DNA from: Algoriphagus halophilus
GTDB taxonomy: Bacteria; Bacteroidota; Bacteroidia; Cytophagales; Cyclobacteriaceae
Assembly: GCF_900129785.1 (NCBI RefSeq)
Contig: NZ_FSRC01000001.1
Coordinates: forward strand, 1,302,001 to 1,366,000
Direction of reading: 5' to 3'
DNA length: 64,000 nt
Made by a program: the position numbers and the translations under genes
Shown here: piece by piece, positions 17,114 to 26,869 of the stretch
Numbering within the stretch: the stretch's first letter is position 1
Layout: every line of letters starts with the position of its first letter
The notes under the pieces: generated by a model
Told to the model about the DNA's origin: nothing
What the model saw: the letters and a program-made list of their open reading frames with translations, nothing else
Database searches by the model: none

Positions 17114-17704
17114 TTAAGCTCCAATAGCTGTTAGGATTTCTTCGTCCAAAGGTGTTACGGCTGAAGGAAAGAATTTAAGAAGTTCGCCTTTCTCATCAAT
17201 TAGGTATTTGCAAAAATTCCAGGTAGGCTCCTGGTTGTTCCAGCCATTCATTTTCTCATCACTCAACCAACGGTACAAAGGATGCTTATCAAATCCTTTT
17301 ACCGAAATTTTCTCAAATACCGGGAAAGTAACGCCATAATTTTCAGAGCAGAAACTCTTTATTTCTTCATTGGATCCAGGTTCTTGACCACCGAAGTTGT
17401 TGGCAGGAAAGCCTAACACCTGGACCTTGTCCCCATATTTCTCATTCAATTCCTGAAGTGCCGCATATTGAGGGGTATAGCCGCATTTGGATGCTACATT
17501 GACAATCAATAGCTTCTTACCTTTGTATTGGCTAAAGTCAATTTCCTTGCCGTCAAGATCCTTCATTTTAAAATCGTAAAACGTGCTTTCCATAGGAATA
17601 GAGGTAGGAGTAAAAAAACCAGCCTGTAAGACTTCAGGTCTTTCAAGGGTCCTTTGACAAGAGAAAAGAGTGACAAGTGCGAGTAAAAATACTAGTTTTT
17701 TCAT
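17114..17704 (-). CDS. Glutathione peroxidase-family thiol peroxidase, lipoprotein
   Basis: 196 residues from the ATG at 17704; the ATG seven codons upstream lies inside argS. The N-terminus is a lipoprotein signal with the lipobox Cys at residue 16 (VTLFSC), so the enzyme is probably periplasmic. The peroxidase domain has ASKCGYTPQY with the peroxidatic Cys74, then LGFPANNFGGQEPGS and the WNFCKYL motif. Bacterial members with Cys rather than selenocysteine mostly use thioredoxin. It starts 1 bp after the argS stop and precedes menA, so the three may be cotranscribed. Confidence 0.9.
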   Translation of the reverse strand: MKKLVFLLALVTLFSCQRTLERPEVLQAGFFTPTSIPMESTFYDFKMKDLDGKEIDFSQYKGKKLLIVNVASKCGYTPQYAALQELNEKYGDKVQVLGFPANNFGGQEPGSNEEIKSFCSENYGVTFPVFEKISVKGFDKHPLYRWLSDEKMNGWNNQEPTWNFCKYLIDEKGELLKFFPSAVTPLDEEILTAIGA

Positions 17705-17705
17705 A

Positions 17706-19496
17706 TTACATTCTTTCTGGTACATTGATACCTAATAAACTCATTCCTTTCTTGATTGTTGCAGCAGTTAATGCTGATAATGCAACCCGGAAGGCAAGAA
17801 TGGAATGATTGTTTTCATGAAATATAGGAAGGTCTGCATAAAAACGATTGTATTCCTTCGCTAAATCAAATAAATACTGGGCAATCACCGCAGGGGAGTA
17901 CTCTTCTCCAGCCATTTTTATTTTCTTATGGAATTCTCCCAATAAGAATATCAAACTTGATTCTGACTCTTCAAGTGAGGAAATGTCAGAAAAATCCGGG
18001 TGTTGGTAGTCTACCCCAATTTGCTCAGCTTTTCGTAAGATGGATTTGATCCTTGCATGGGAATATTGAATGAATGGTCCGGTATTTCCTTGAAATTCAA
18101 TGGATTCCTGTGGGTTGAACAGCATCCTTTTCTTAGGGTCTACTTTCAGTAAGAAATATTTCAAAGCTCCTAAACCCAAGGTCTCATAAAGTTCCTCTGC
18201 CTGCTGCTCATTAAATCCATCAATCTTTCCAAGTTCTTTGGTATGATGTGCAGCTGTATCCACCATTTCCTGCATTAAATCATCAGCGTCTACGACAGTC
18301 CCTTCCCTGGATTTCATTTTTCCAGAAGGTAGATCTACCATTCCATAGGACAAGTGATATAAACCATCGCCATAAGGACGCCCTAGTTTTCTCATGATTT
18401 TGAAGAGCACATCAAAATGGTAATCTTGTTCATTTCCTACCACATAGACTGATTTGTCCAACTTGAAATCATTGTATTTCAAATCAGCAGTTCCCATGTC
18501 TTGGGTGATGTACACAGAAGTTCCATCACCTCTTAGGACTAATTTTTCATCTAAGCCCTCCTCCGTAAGGTCTACCCAAACAGAACCATTTTCTTTTTTG
18601 AAAAAGACTCCTTTTTCCAGGCCTTCTTCCACAATGTCTTTCCCTAAAAGATAGGTGTCGGATTCGTAATAAAATTTATCAAAATCGACGCCCATTTTTT
18701 CATAGGTTTTGGCAAAGCCATCATAAACCCAGGTGTTCATTTGTTTCCAAAGAGTGACTACCTCCTCGTCATTCGCTTCCCATTTTCTAAGCATTTCCTG
18801 TGCTTCCAAAAGCAAGGGGGCATTCTTTTTTGCCTCCTCCTGAGATTGACCAGAGGCAACTAATCCTTCTATTTCCTTTTTGTATTCTTTGTCGAAAATC
18901 ACATAGTACTTTCCTGCCAAGTGATCACCCTTTAATCCAGAAGAGTCTGGAGTCTCTCCATTGCCCCAGTGCTGATAAGCGACCATGGATTTACAGATAT
19001 GGATGCCACGATCATTGACCAAGTTGGCTTTGGTGACTTCATAGCCATTTGCCTTTAGGATTTCAGCCACTGAAAACCCTAAAAAATTATTTCTTAAATG
19101 TCCTAAATGCAACGGTTTATTCGTGTTGGGCGAGGAATATTCGACCATCACTTTCTGTCCATTGGCAGGTAATTGCCCAAGGTCTTTATTAGCATATAAT
19201 TCCTTGAATACTTCCAGCCAGATTAACTGATTCAATTCAAGATTCAAGAATCCTTTCACCACATTGAAGCCAGAAACCACAGCAACATTTGCTTTTAAAT
19301 ATTCTCCTATCTGATTTGCGGTAGCTTCAGGAGTTGATTGAGTAACTTTTAAATAGGGAAATACAACAAACGTATAGGTTCCTTCAAACTCTTTCCTGGT
19401 GGGGGCCAAACTTAATTGCTCCGTTGAAACATCGTGATTGTAAATATTCTGAAAAGCTAGCTGAATGCCGCTAATAATTGATTCTTGTATATTCAT
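17706..19496 (-). CDS. argS: Arginyl-tRNA synthetase
   Basis: A 596-residue class I aminoacyl-tRNA synthetase. An N-terminal tRNA-recognition domain (about 1-105) is followed by the catalytic core with YSSPNTNKPLHLGHLRNN, which contains the HIGH-type HLGH motif, and the KMSKS-like LPSGKMKSREGTVV near residue 390. The C-terminal anticodon-binding DALR domain ends in LSLLGINVPERM. The length fits the family. The stop lies 1 bp before the gpx start. Confidence 0.97.
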   Translation of the reverse strand: MNIQESIISGIQLAFQNIYNHDVSTEQLSLAPTRKEFEGTYTFVVFPYLKVTQSTPEATANQIGEYLKANVAVVSGFNVVKGFLNLELNQLIWLEVFKELYANKDLGQLPANGQKVMVEYSSPNTNKPLHLGHLRNNFLGFSVAEILKANGYEVTKANLVNDRGIHICKSMVAYQHWGNGETPDSSGLKGDHLAGKYYVIFDKEYKKEIEGLVASGQSQEEAKKNAPLLLEAQEMLRKWEANDEEVVTLWKQMNTWVYDGFAKTYEKMGVDFDKFYYESDTYLLGKDIVEEGLEKGVFFKKENGSVWVDLTEEGLDEKLVLRGDGTSVYITQDMGTADLKYNDFKLDKSVYVVGNEQDYHFDVLFKIMRKLGRPYGDGLYHLSYGMVDLPSGKMKSREGTVVDADDLMQEMVDTAAHHTKELGKIDGFNEQQAEELYETLGLGALKYFLLKVDPKKRMLFNPQESIEFQGNTGPFIQYSHARIKSILRKAEQIGVDYQHPDFSDISSLEESESSLIFLLGEFHKKIKMAGEEYSPAVIAQYLFDLAKEYNRFYADLPIFHENNHSILAFRVALSALTAATIKKGMSLLGINVPERM

Positions 19497-19621
19497 TTTT
19501 AATAATAACCACTGGGGTTACTCCATTACACAAAGGTTAACATAGGACGAGGAGAGTTCTCGTGGAGGAAATTCCAACATCCTATCTCGAGTTTTTTAAC
19601 ATTATAAATTCTATTGCAAAT

Positions 19622-20572
19622 CTAGAAATTATCCACCAAAGACTTGGTAGTAGTTTCTAAGACTTCAAAAGCATTTTCGGCCATTCTATTTTCAGAGTCT
19701 AGGGTAGGGTTTACCTCTACAATTTCCCAACAACAAACTCTTTTGTCTTTTATTAATTCGGCATTCAATTGAATTGCTTCTTCCACGGTGAGACCATCCG
19801 CTACCGGAGTCCCTGTTCCCACAGAAATAGAACTGTCCAGGCTATCTACATCGAAAGAGATGTAAATTTGATCACAATCTTTTAAAACGTCCAAAGCTTG
19901 CTTGGCAATGGCAGCTACTCCTTGCTCTCTGACTTCCCTTGTCTTAAAATTTTTGATTCCATATTCTTTGATCAGATGATCTTCAGGTTTTTCTGTGTCC
20001 CTGACAGAAATAAATACTATATCCTGGAGATCGATTTTCGGGAATTCGCCCCCAATATTTTTTATTTTATTCCAATAAACTAAGGTCTCTTCTGAGGGTT
20101 CGTTGACCTGGCATTCTATATTGTCAATCCTAGCGCACATTGCCAAAGGCATCCCATGCATGTTTCCAGAAGGAGTAGTGAATGGAGTGTGAAGATCTGC
20201 ATGCGCGTCTATCCAAATAACCCCCAATCTTTTGCTTGGGTCAGCAGCTTTGATTCCCATAATGGTGCCTGCAGCCGTACTATGATCACCGGCAAGAACG
20301 ATAGGGAATTTTTTCTCCATTCTAAGAGATTCAATGGTGCTGTAGACATTTTTTAAAACCTGATACACACCATCAGCATATTTGGCATGTGGAAATTTAT
20401 TTCCTTTCCAAAGGTAATTATTGGCGTCAGGAACGTTAATGGGATCAAATTGAGTGAAAAAGTCTGATTTTAAGTCCAGGCTAGCCACTTTTAAGGCATC
20501 TATTCCCATACTTGCACCTCGGGTTCCTGCAGCAAGTTCTGACCTAACTTCTACTAATTTAATATCTCTCAT
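19622..20572 (-). CDS. Arginase-family ureohydrolase
   Basis: A 316-residue manganese enzyme of the arginase/agmatinase/formiminoglutamase family. Metal-binding motifs are all present: VLAGDHSTAAG, WIDAHADLHTP and ISFDVDSLDSSISVGTGTPV. The N-terminal region (VEVRSELAAGTRGASMGIDAL) and the overall length resemble arginases of Bacteroidota more than short agmatinases. It would make ornithine and urea from arginine. Arginine decarboxylase lies about 2 kb away on the other strand, so an agmatinase role in putrescine synthesis should also be considered. The gene stands alone, divergent from the aminotransferase. Confidence 0.87.
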   Translation of the reverse strand: MRDIKLVEVRSELAAGTRGASMGIDALKVASLDLKSDFFTQFDPINVPDANNYLWKGNKFPHAKYADGVYQVLKNVYSTIESLRMEKKFPIVLAGDHSTAAGTIMGIKAADPSKRLGVIWIDAHADLHTPFTTPSGNMHGMPLAMCARIDNIECQVNEPSEETLVYWNKIKNIGGEFPKIDLQDIVFISVRDTEKPEDHLIKEYGIKNFKTREVREQGVAAIAKQALDVLKDCDQIYISFDVDSLDSSISVGTGTPVADGLTVEEAIQLNAELIKDKRVCCWEIVEVNPTLDSENRMAENAFEVLETTTKSLVDNF

Positions 20573-20772
20573 TTACTTTTAATTTCAAGTTATTTGGGGA
20601 TTTCAAGCCCGTAAAACTAGTGAAAATTGGGATAAAAATTTTTGACCTTTTTGAATTCAACTTTAAAAAGGTTGAATGTGGAACTTTAGAAAATAAGCTT
20701 AATTAAATAGATTGACTTTTCATCTCGTACAATATCACGATATTGAGAAATCCTGAAACAATAAACCATCTC

Positions 20773-21924
20773 ATGCCTATACAATCCAAGCTTCCGGAAG
20801 TTGGTACAACGATTTTTACCATTATGTCCAAAATGGCATCGGACTATCAAGCCATTAATTTATCCCAAGGTTATCCTGGATTCAATTGTGATCCCCATTT
20901 AATTGAATTGGTTTACAAATACATGAAGGAAGGAAAAAACCAATATGCGCCCATGAGTGGCGTACCCCTGTTGAGAGAGAGGCTGGTGGAGAAAACGAAG
21001 AAAGTTTATGGAGTTGACTATGATTCAGAATCGGAGGTAACTATTGTTTCGGGAGCTACTGACGCCATTTATTCTGCGGTTACTTCAATTGTAAAACCCG
21101 GAGATGAAGTAATCCTGTTGGAACCGGCTTATGATTGTTATGCACCAGCCATAAAATTATGTGGTGGAATTCCAGTGTATGTTCCCTTAAACCTTCCTGA
21201 TTTTTCGATCCATTGGAATTCTGTAAAGGATGCCCTCTCTGATAAAACAAGATTGATCATGGTCAATACTCCCCATAATCCCTCTGGGTACATGTGGACC
21301 AAGGAGGATTTAGAAAATTTAGCTCAACTTATTGTAGATAAGGATATCTATGTGATCAGTGATGAGGTGTATGAGCATATTACCTTTGATGGTAGGAAGC
21401 ATTTGTCCATGATGACACATCCGGTGCTTAAAGAGCGTACTTTTGTTTGCGGATCATTTGGAAAGACTTTCCATGTGACTGGGTGGAAAATAGGTTATTG
21501 TTTGGCTCCTGAGGAAATGACTAGAGAATTTCGAAAGGTGCACCAGTTTGTTACTTTTAGTACAGCGACTCCCTTGCAATATGCCCTTGCTGAATATTTA
21601 GAGGATGAACATCACTATTTAGAGCTACCCGATTTTTATCAAAAGAAGCGGGACTTGTTTTGTGAGGGCTTAAGGGAAACTGAACTCTTGTTTACCCCTG
21701 CCCAAGGCAGTTTCTTTCAACAGGTTTCCTATGGTCATTTAAGCAAAGAAAGTGATTTTGACTTGGCTGTACGATGGACCAAGGAAATAGGAGTAGCCAG
21801 TATTCCGATTTCTGTCTTTTTTAAAAATAAAAATGATCATAAGATCCTTCGGTTTTGCTTTGCAAAATTGGATGAAGAATTAGAAAAGGCGATAAAAATT
21901 ATTCAAAAGTCAAAATTATTTTAA
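20773..21924 (+). CDS. Aminotransferase class I/II (methionine aminotransferase, YbdL-like)
   Basis: 383 residues from the ATG at 20773 (MPIQSKLPEVGTTIFTIMSKMA), which matches the family N-terminus; a TTG ten codons upstream is unlikely. It is a fold-I PLP enzyme with INLSQGYPGF, VNTPHNPSGYMW, VISDEVYEHI and the PLP lysine in GSFGKTFHVTGWKIG. The sequence type is that of YbdL-like enzymes, which transaminate 2-oxo-4-methylthiobutanoate and aromatic keto acids. It is monocistronic between the divergent arginase and the next promoter. Confidence 0.87.
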   Translation: MPIQSKLPEVGTTIFTIMSKMASDYQAINLSQGYPGFNCDPHLIELVYKYMKEGKNQYAPMSGVPLLRERLVEKTKKVYGVDYDSESEVTIVSGATDAIYSAVTSIVKPGDEVILLEPAYDCYAPAIKLCGGIPVYVPLNLPDFSIHWNSVKDALSDKTRLIMVNTPHNPSGYMWTKEDLENLAQLIVDKDIYVISDEVYEHITFDGRKHLSMMTHPVLKERTFVCGSFGKTFHVTGWKIGYCLAPEEMTREFRKVHQFVTFSTATPLQYALAEYLEDEHHYLELPDFYQKKRDLFCEGLRETELLFTPAQGSFFQQVSYGHLSKESDFDLAVRWTKEIGVASIPISVFFKNKNDHKILRFCFAKLDEELEKAIKIIQKSKLF

Positions 21925-21971
21925 ATTTAAAAATCTGTAAAACAGGCAGTTATAATTTTTAACCATATAAA

Positions 21972-22025
21972 CCCTATAAAAATAATAGGGATTATAGGAT
22001 TATAATAAAAAAGCTTTTACATTTG
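21972..22025 (+). promoter_or_regulatory. Putative promoter with an adjacent inverted repeat
   Basis: TACATTTG at 22018-22025 matches the -7 consensus TAnnTTTG and lies 28 bp upstream of the ATG at 22054. No clear -33 TTTG is present at 19-22 bp. Just upstream CCCTAT and ATAGGG (21972-21977, 21985-21990) form an inverted repeat that could be an activator site compensating for the weak -33. Confidence 0.4.
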
Positions 22026-22053
22026 AAGCATAGAAATTAAAACTGACAAACAA

Positions 22054-22488
22054 ATGAGTGCAGTATCCTATCAAACATTAGCTCCCTCTAGCCCCGTGTC
22101 GGTTACGTTGGGAAGCAGATCAAAATTTTCAGAAATTTCCGTTGGACATCAGGAAATGGTCAAGATCTTTAATCAAAGATCTGGAAATAGGATTCAGGGT
22201 ATGTGCAAATTGGAAAAGGGCTTTGATTCTTTGTTTCCACTTTTCAAAGGAATGGTCAGTTTAGGAAAACCGAATGGTTTGGACATTTCTTATTCCAATG
22301 AAGAAAAATCTATTTTCTTCTCATTCGATTCCACGAAAGAAGTTGAGGTAGGAAAGTTTTTTTCCAATGTACTTTCTCTACTTAGAAAAGAAGTGAGGTT
22401 CAAAAAGGTTCTGAAAGAAATTATAGAAAATAGGCAAAGGTTTAGAGCAGAGCAAAGCTTGCTTCATTCTTCACTTTTAGCAGATTAA
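22054..22488 (+). CDS. Hypothetical protein, 144 aa
   Basis: I do not recognise this protein. It has no signal peptide or membrane segment. The N-terminus is Ser/Pro-rich (about residues 1-30), the middle is mixed alpha/beta, and the C-terminal third is strongly basic and helical (SLLRKEVRFKKVLKEIIENRQRFRAEQ). It is flanked by its own putative promoter and a strong terminator, so it is probably a single-gene unit and a real gene. Codon use looks like that of its neighbours. Confidence 0.65.
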   Translation: MSAVSYQTLAPSSPVSVTLGSRSKFSEISVGHQEMVKIFNQRSGNRIQGMCKLEKGFDSLFPLFKGMVSLGKPNGLDISYSNEEKSIFFSFDSTKEVEVGKFFSNVLSLLRKEVRFKKVLKEIIENRQRFRAEQSLLHSSLLAD

Positions 22489-22516
22489 AAACATTAAATA
22501 CAGGATTTTATAAATT

Positions 22517-22548
22517 AAAGGGACAATTCCATCTGGATTTGTCCCTTT
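22517..22548 (+). terminator. Intrinsic terminator
   Basis: AAAGGGACAA (22517-22526) and TTGTCCCTTT (22539-22548) form a perfect 10-bp stem followed by a T-run, 29 bp after the stop of the 144-residue gene. Confidence 0.87.
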
Positions 22549-22615
22549 TTCATTTGAATATCTCCAAGAAAGAACAATTTTTGTACTCGACTAACACGGT
22601 TTAAATGCGTCAAGA

Positions 22616-24004
22616 ATGAATAGATACATTGATTTAATTCAACAGACTTTTGATTTTCCTACCAAAGAGTTCCATGTTGAAAACAATGAATTATTTTTTA
22701 ATGGAGTAAATATGATGGATATCATCAATGAATATGGTACCCCTCTAAAGCTCACTTATCTTCCGAAAATTTCTGAAAACATCCAGAAAGCGAAGACCTA
22801 TTTTAATAATGCGATTAAGGCGCATGATTACCAAGGGAAATATACCTATTGCTACTGTACCAAGTCCTCTCATTTTAGTTTCGTACTGGATGAGGCCTTA
22901 AAGAATGATATCCATATTGAAACTTCTTCCACCTTTGATATCCCATTGGTAAGAAGCTTATATGCTAAAGGTAAAATCACCAAAGACACCTATATCATTT
23001 GTAATGGCTTTAAAAGAGAATTGTATAAACAATACATTTCGGAATTGCTCAATGATGGCTTTGTGAATTGCGTGCCAATTCTGGATAATTTAAGTGAGAT
23101 AGATTATTACCTAGAGCACGTCAAAGTTCCGTTCCAAGTGGGGATTAGAATAGCCGCAGATGAGGAACCCAAGTTCGGATTCTATACTTCTAGATTAGGG
23201 GTGAGGTACAATGATATTATCCGATTGTATGAAGAAAAGATCAAGGACCATCCCTTGGTCAGCTTGAAAATGCTTCATTTTTTCATCAACTCGGGAATTA
23301 AGGATACTGCCTATTATTGGTCGGAATTGACTCGATTTATCCAAAAATATGTGGATTTGAAAAAAGTGGCGCCTACTTTGGATACCATGGATATTGGTGG
23401 GGGCTGGCCCATTAAGACCAATGTGTTTTTCGATTATGATTACCAGTATATGGCTGATCAGATTGTCAAAAACATCAAATGGATGTGTGCCAAAAACAAT
23501 ACTACAGAGCCAAATATTTTTACTGAATTTGGTTCATTTACAGTAGGAGAAAGTGGCGCTGTACTATATTCTGTATTGGATGAAAAACTCCAAAATGATA
23601 AGGAACTCTGGTACATGATCGATGGCTCTTTCATCACTCAATTGCCGGACAGTTGGGGGTTAAATCAAAAATACATCATGCTAGCAATCAATAACTGGGA
23701 TGAAACCTATCATAACATCAACTTGGGTGGATTGACTTGTGATAGTATGGATTATTATAATTCTGAAGCGCATCAATTCAATATTTATCTTCCGAAACCA
23801 GATAATGGTAAGAAACAATACTTAGGCTTCTTCCATACTGGGGCCTATCAGGAATCTCTCGGAGGTTATGGGGGAATTCAACATTGCTTGATTCCTGCCC
23901 CAAAACATGTGTTGATCGATCGGGATGAACAAGGAAATGTCACCCACAGACTCTTTAGAGAGGATCAAACAGAGGAAAGTATGTTGAAAACATTAGGATA
24001 CTAA
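22616..24004 (+). CDS. Arginine decarboxylase (alanine-racemase-fold, PLP)
   Basis: A 462-residue fold-III PLP decarboxylase of the type annotated as arginine decarboxylase in Bacteroidota. The PLP lysine is probably in YCYCTKSSHF near residue 83, the glycine-rich phosphate-binding segment is MDIGGGWPIKT near residue 258, and the C-terminal part has GGLTCDSMDYY and GAYQESLGGYGG, the specificity and catalytic regions shared with ornithine and diaminopimelate decarboxylases. It would make agmatine for polyamine synthesis. Diaminopimelate decarboxylase is a less likely alternative given the length. It is a monocistronic gene ending at a strong terminator. Confidence 0.85.
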   Translation: MNRYIDLIQQTFDFPTKEFHVENNELFFNGVNMMDIINEYGTPLKLTYLPKISENIQKAKTYFNNAIKAHDYQGKYTYCYCTKSSHFSFVLDEALKNDIHIETSSTFDIPLVRSLYAKGKITKDTYIICNGFKRELYKQYISELLNDGFVNCVPILDNLSEIDYYLEHVKVPFQVGIRIAADEEPKFGFYTSRLGVRYNDIIRLYEEKIKDHPLVSLKMLHFFINSGIKDTAYYWSELTRFIQKYVDLKKVAPTLDTMDIGGGWPIKTNVFFDYDYQYMADQIVKNIKWMCAKNNTTEPNIFTEFGSFTVGESGAVLYSVLDEKLQNDKELWYMIDGSFITQLPDSWGLNQKYIMLAINNWDETYHNINLGGLTCDSMDYYNSEAHQFNIYLPKPDNGKKQYLGFFHTGAYQESLGGYGGIQHCLIPAPKHVLIDRDEQGNVTHRLFREDQTEESMLKTLGY

Positions 24005-24009
24005 ACATC

Positions 24010-24033
24010 AAAACCGCCTTTTATGGCGGTTTT
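24010..24033 (+). terminator. Intrinsic terminator after arginine decarboxylase
   Basis: AAAACCGCC (24010-24018) and GGCGGTTTT (24025-24033) form a 9-bp stem with a 6-base loop followed by more T residues. Confidence 0.9.
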
Positions 24034-24094
24034 TTTATGCTTTAAAAATAAATTTGAAATGCTATATTGGAATTAGTTAAATCCCAAAATTTCC

Positions 24095-26869
24095 ATGCTT
24101 TTCAGGCCTTTACAGGTTTTATTTTTGTTTTTTCTAGTCTTGTTTATGGTGCAGGTAAATGCCCAAACAATAAGGGGGAAAGTAATTGATTCAAGGACGA
24201 AGGAACCACTTCAGTTTACCAATGTTTTTATCAATAATACTACGATAGGTACCACGACCGATGAGGATGGGAGTTATACATTGAGTAGACCTGATTTGCC
24301 TGGTACCTTTCAATTAGTTGCTTCATTTGTTGGCTATTCCACAAGTAGTATGGAGGTCTCCATAGGTGAAGGAGAAAAAAAAATTGTGGATTTTGCATTG
24401 GATCCATTAGCATCCGTATTAACTGAAATTGAGCTTAAAAGTCGTAGAGATAAACCCTGGGAAAGAAACTTAAAACGTTTTCAAGATGTCTTTTTAGCAT
24501 TACCTGATGATCCGATTGCTGGGAAATTAGAACTATCCAATCCCTGGGTTTTGGAATTTGAAAAAGTTAAACCCGACAAAGGTCCAAATTACATTCAGGC
24601 AAGCGCTCAAGAGCCCTTGATTTTGGAAAATGACGCCTTGGGTTATAAAGTCACTTACTATTTGCAGGATTATAAGTTTTACAATTATAAGTCAACTTTT
24701 TATGGTCTTGCATTTTTTGAAAACAAAACTCCAAAAGATAGTGCCCAATCAGCTGAATATCTTCTGAATAAACAAACCAGCTATCTGGGATCGATTAAGC
24801 ATTTGATGAGATCTATTTTGCTTCAGCAAGTACCCGAACAAGGGTTTAATCTTTACGAAACCTTTCCTGAGCAAATGAATCGTCGACGTACCAATACTTA
24901 CACCATAGAATTAGGTGAATCCATTGTGCCTATTTCCCAAGATTCCATAAGAAGAATTCCCCTTCGTAATGGGAATTTCAGAATCATTTGGCCAAAAAGA
25001 GTGGAGGTGCATTTTTTGAAAAAGAATTATAGAAACGATTATTATCTGGACATCTATCATCCAGTTGGTTGGGTAGAAGCCCCGTTGGGGTATTTTGATA
25101 TTGACAGGAATGGAGTTCCCATCCACCCCACACAGGTTGTGCTCTCAGGTTATATTGGTCGCCCTAGAATGGGACGGTCTCTTCCACATGATTATTTTCC
25201 TCCCGAAACTTTTGAAAATCTTGCCGCAGAAGTGGATTTGATTAAAGGATTGATCAACAAATGGGAAAATCTAAGAGAGTCTCCTTATTTGATGACCAAC
25301 AAACCCTATTATTATCCGGGAGAAACGGTTTGGTTTGGAGGCAAGATGCTTTATAAAAATCAGTTTTATCAGGACACCCTTAGTAGAGTTTTACATGTAG
25401 ATCTTATCAGCGAAGGATCTGAGATGGTATTATCAAATCAATATCCAATAGAAAATGGTGGGTTTTCAGGCTCAATTTCTTTACCAGATTCCTTGCCACA
25501 AGGAGATTATTTCATTAGGGCATATACTGAATGGATGAGAAATTATCCTGAGAGAGATTTTTATTTGAGGGCTTTTCCTGTTTTAGGCAAAGGTCTAAAC
25601 ATTGAAAGTCAAGAAGTAGAGCAGTTTGATTTTTTGGGTGATTTGGAATTTCAAATGAAGGACTCCATCTATTTTGAGTCGAATCAACAAGTTTTGGAGG
25701 TGGAGCTTTCGATGAAAGATGCCCTTGATGAACTGGTAAATGCTGAAATGATGATTTCGGCAACCAACCCAGAACTTGTTTCAGATATGAAAGGACAATC
25801 AAATTTCATTGAAGCCTATGAATGGATGAACCAAGAGGAAAAGAACCCGCTTTCAGTGATTCCAAAATTCGATATAGAATATGGAATTTCAATTTCCGGG
25901 AATTTTGAAAAAGATAAAAAACGCCAACCGGATATCAATCCCATTACCATTGTAAGAGGTGATTTGGCAGATTATGGGGTAGTTAAAACAGATTCTACCG
26001 GGTTTTTTAGAGCCACTGGATTGTATTTTTTTGAAATGGACACGCTTTCATTCGCAGCTCTTGATGAGAGGGGGAAGGCATATGGAAGCATTCATCTGAA
26101 AGAAAAAACCAGCCCTCTTGTTCGAGGGTCTTTCCCAAAATTGAGATATAGCATCTATCAGGTCAATGATCGTCAAATGTATTATGATTCTTACGAAGAC
26201 TATATTCTCCTTGAAGAGTTTGTTGCCGAGGATGAGAAAATCGAATCGCTTGCAGATCGATTCTATGGATATGGAGAGCCAGACCAGGTTTACTCTCGAG
26301 AGGACTTAGACAATTGGCCTGGCAATACTCTTGATCAAATAATTGGCATGCGGTTCGGAAATGGTGCTATGGGGAATTATAATTATGGACTGGAGGAAGG
26401 TGAGCCACTTATAATTTTAGATGGTGCAAGATATGCTTACAATGAAGATGAAACTGCTAAAGATGTGCTTCAAAATATCCTCACTGATGAAGTACTATCC
26501 ATGGCAGTTTATACGCTCAATGCCAATTCATTTGGTTTGGCTGGATTTGCGGGGGTCATTATGATTGAAACAAAAAGAGGAGAAAGGTTTTCAGCGACAA
26601 GTGATAAGAAATTTAATGATACAGGCTTTCAGAAATTTCCAATACGTGGTTTTGCTGAAGTCAATTCATTTTTGAATGAGCCCTCATTAAATAGGTCTGT
26701 AGTACCCAAACCATCATTGTATTGGAACCCTAATTTCAAACTTGAAGGTACTAGTTCAAGCTTCAAAATCTATGTTCCAAATGGGGTGAGTAAGATCAAA
26801 ATAAGAATCGAAGGGGTGACTGAAGAAGGAATACCATTTTGGAAAACCTTCCCCATAAATTTAAATTGA
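24095..26869 (+). CDS. Surface protein: CarboxypepD_reg-like, MG2-like and TonB-plug-like domains
   Basis: A 924-residue exported protein with a signal peptide at about 1-23. Residues about 25-110 form a CarboxypepD_reg-like beta-sandwich (IRGKVIDSRTKEPLQFTNVF). After a long beta-rich region, about 400-500 looks like an alpha-2-macroglobulin MG2 domain (MTNKPYYYPGETVWFGGKM, LPQGDYFIRAYTEWM). Residues about 745-830 resemble a TonB-receptor plug domain (NTLDQIIGMRFG, GEPLIILDGARYAYN, VIMIETKRGE). There is no beta-barrel after it. Such barrel-less proteins are frequent in Bacteroidota and probably act at the outer membrane; the function is unknown. The stop directly abuts the stop of the convergent SDR gene. 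Confidence 0.8.
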   Translation: MLFRPLQVLFLFFLVLFMVQVNAQTIRGKVIDSRTKEPLQFTNVFINNTTIGTTTDEDGSYTLSRPDLPGTFQLVASFVGYSTSSMEVSIGEGEKKIVDFALDPLASVLTEIELKSRRDKPWERNLKRFQDVFLALPDDPIAGKLELSNPWVLEFEKVKPDKGPNYIQASAQEPLILENDALGYKVTYYLQDYKFYNYKSTFYGLAFFENKTPKDSAQSAEYLLNKQTSYLGSIKHLMRSILLQQVPEQGFNLYETFPEQMNRRRTNTYTIELGESIVPISQDSIRRIPLRNGNFRIIWPKRVEVHFLKKNYRNDYYLDIYHPVGWVEAPLGYFDIDRNGVPIHPTQVVLSGYIGRPRMGRSLPHDYFPPETFENLAAEVDLIKGLINKWENLRESPYLMTNKPYYYPGETVWFGGKMLYKNQFYQDTLSRVLHVDLISEGSEMVLSNQYPIENGGFSGSISLPDSLPQGDYFIRAYTEWMRNYPERDFYLRAFPVLGKGLNIESQEVEQFDFLGDLEFQMKDSIYFESNQQVLEVELSMKDALDELVNAEMMISATNPELVSDMKGQSNFIEAYEWMNQEEKNPLSVIPKFDIEYGISISGNFEKDKKRQPDINPITIVRGDLADYGVVKTDSTGFFRATGLYFFEMDTLSFAALDERGKAYGSIHLKEKTSPLVRGSFPKLRYSIYQVNDRQMYYDSYEDYILLEEFVAEDEKIESLADRFYGYGEPDQVYSREDLDNWPGNTLDQIIGMRFGNGAMGNYNYGLEEGEPLIILDGARYAYNEDETAKDVLQNILTDEVLSMAVYTLNANSFGLAGFAGVIMIETKRGERFSATSDKKFNDTGFQKFPIRGFAEVNSFLNEPSLNRSVVPKPSLYWNPNFKLEGTSSSFKIYVPNGVSKIKIRIEGVTEEGIPFWKTFPINLN

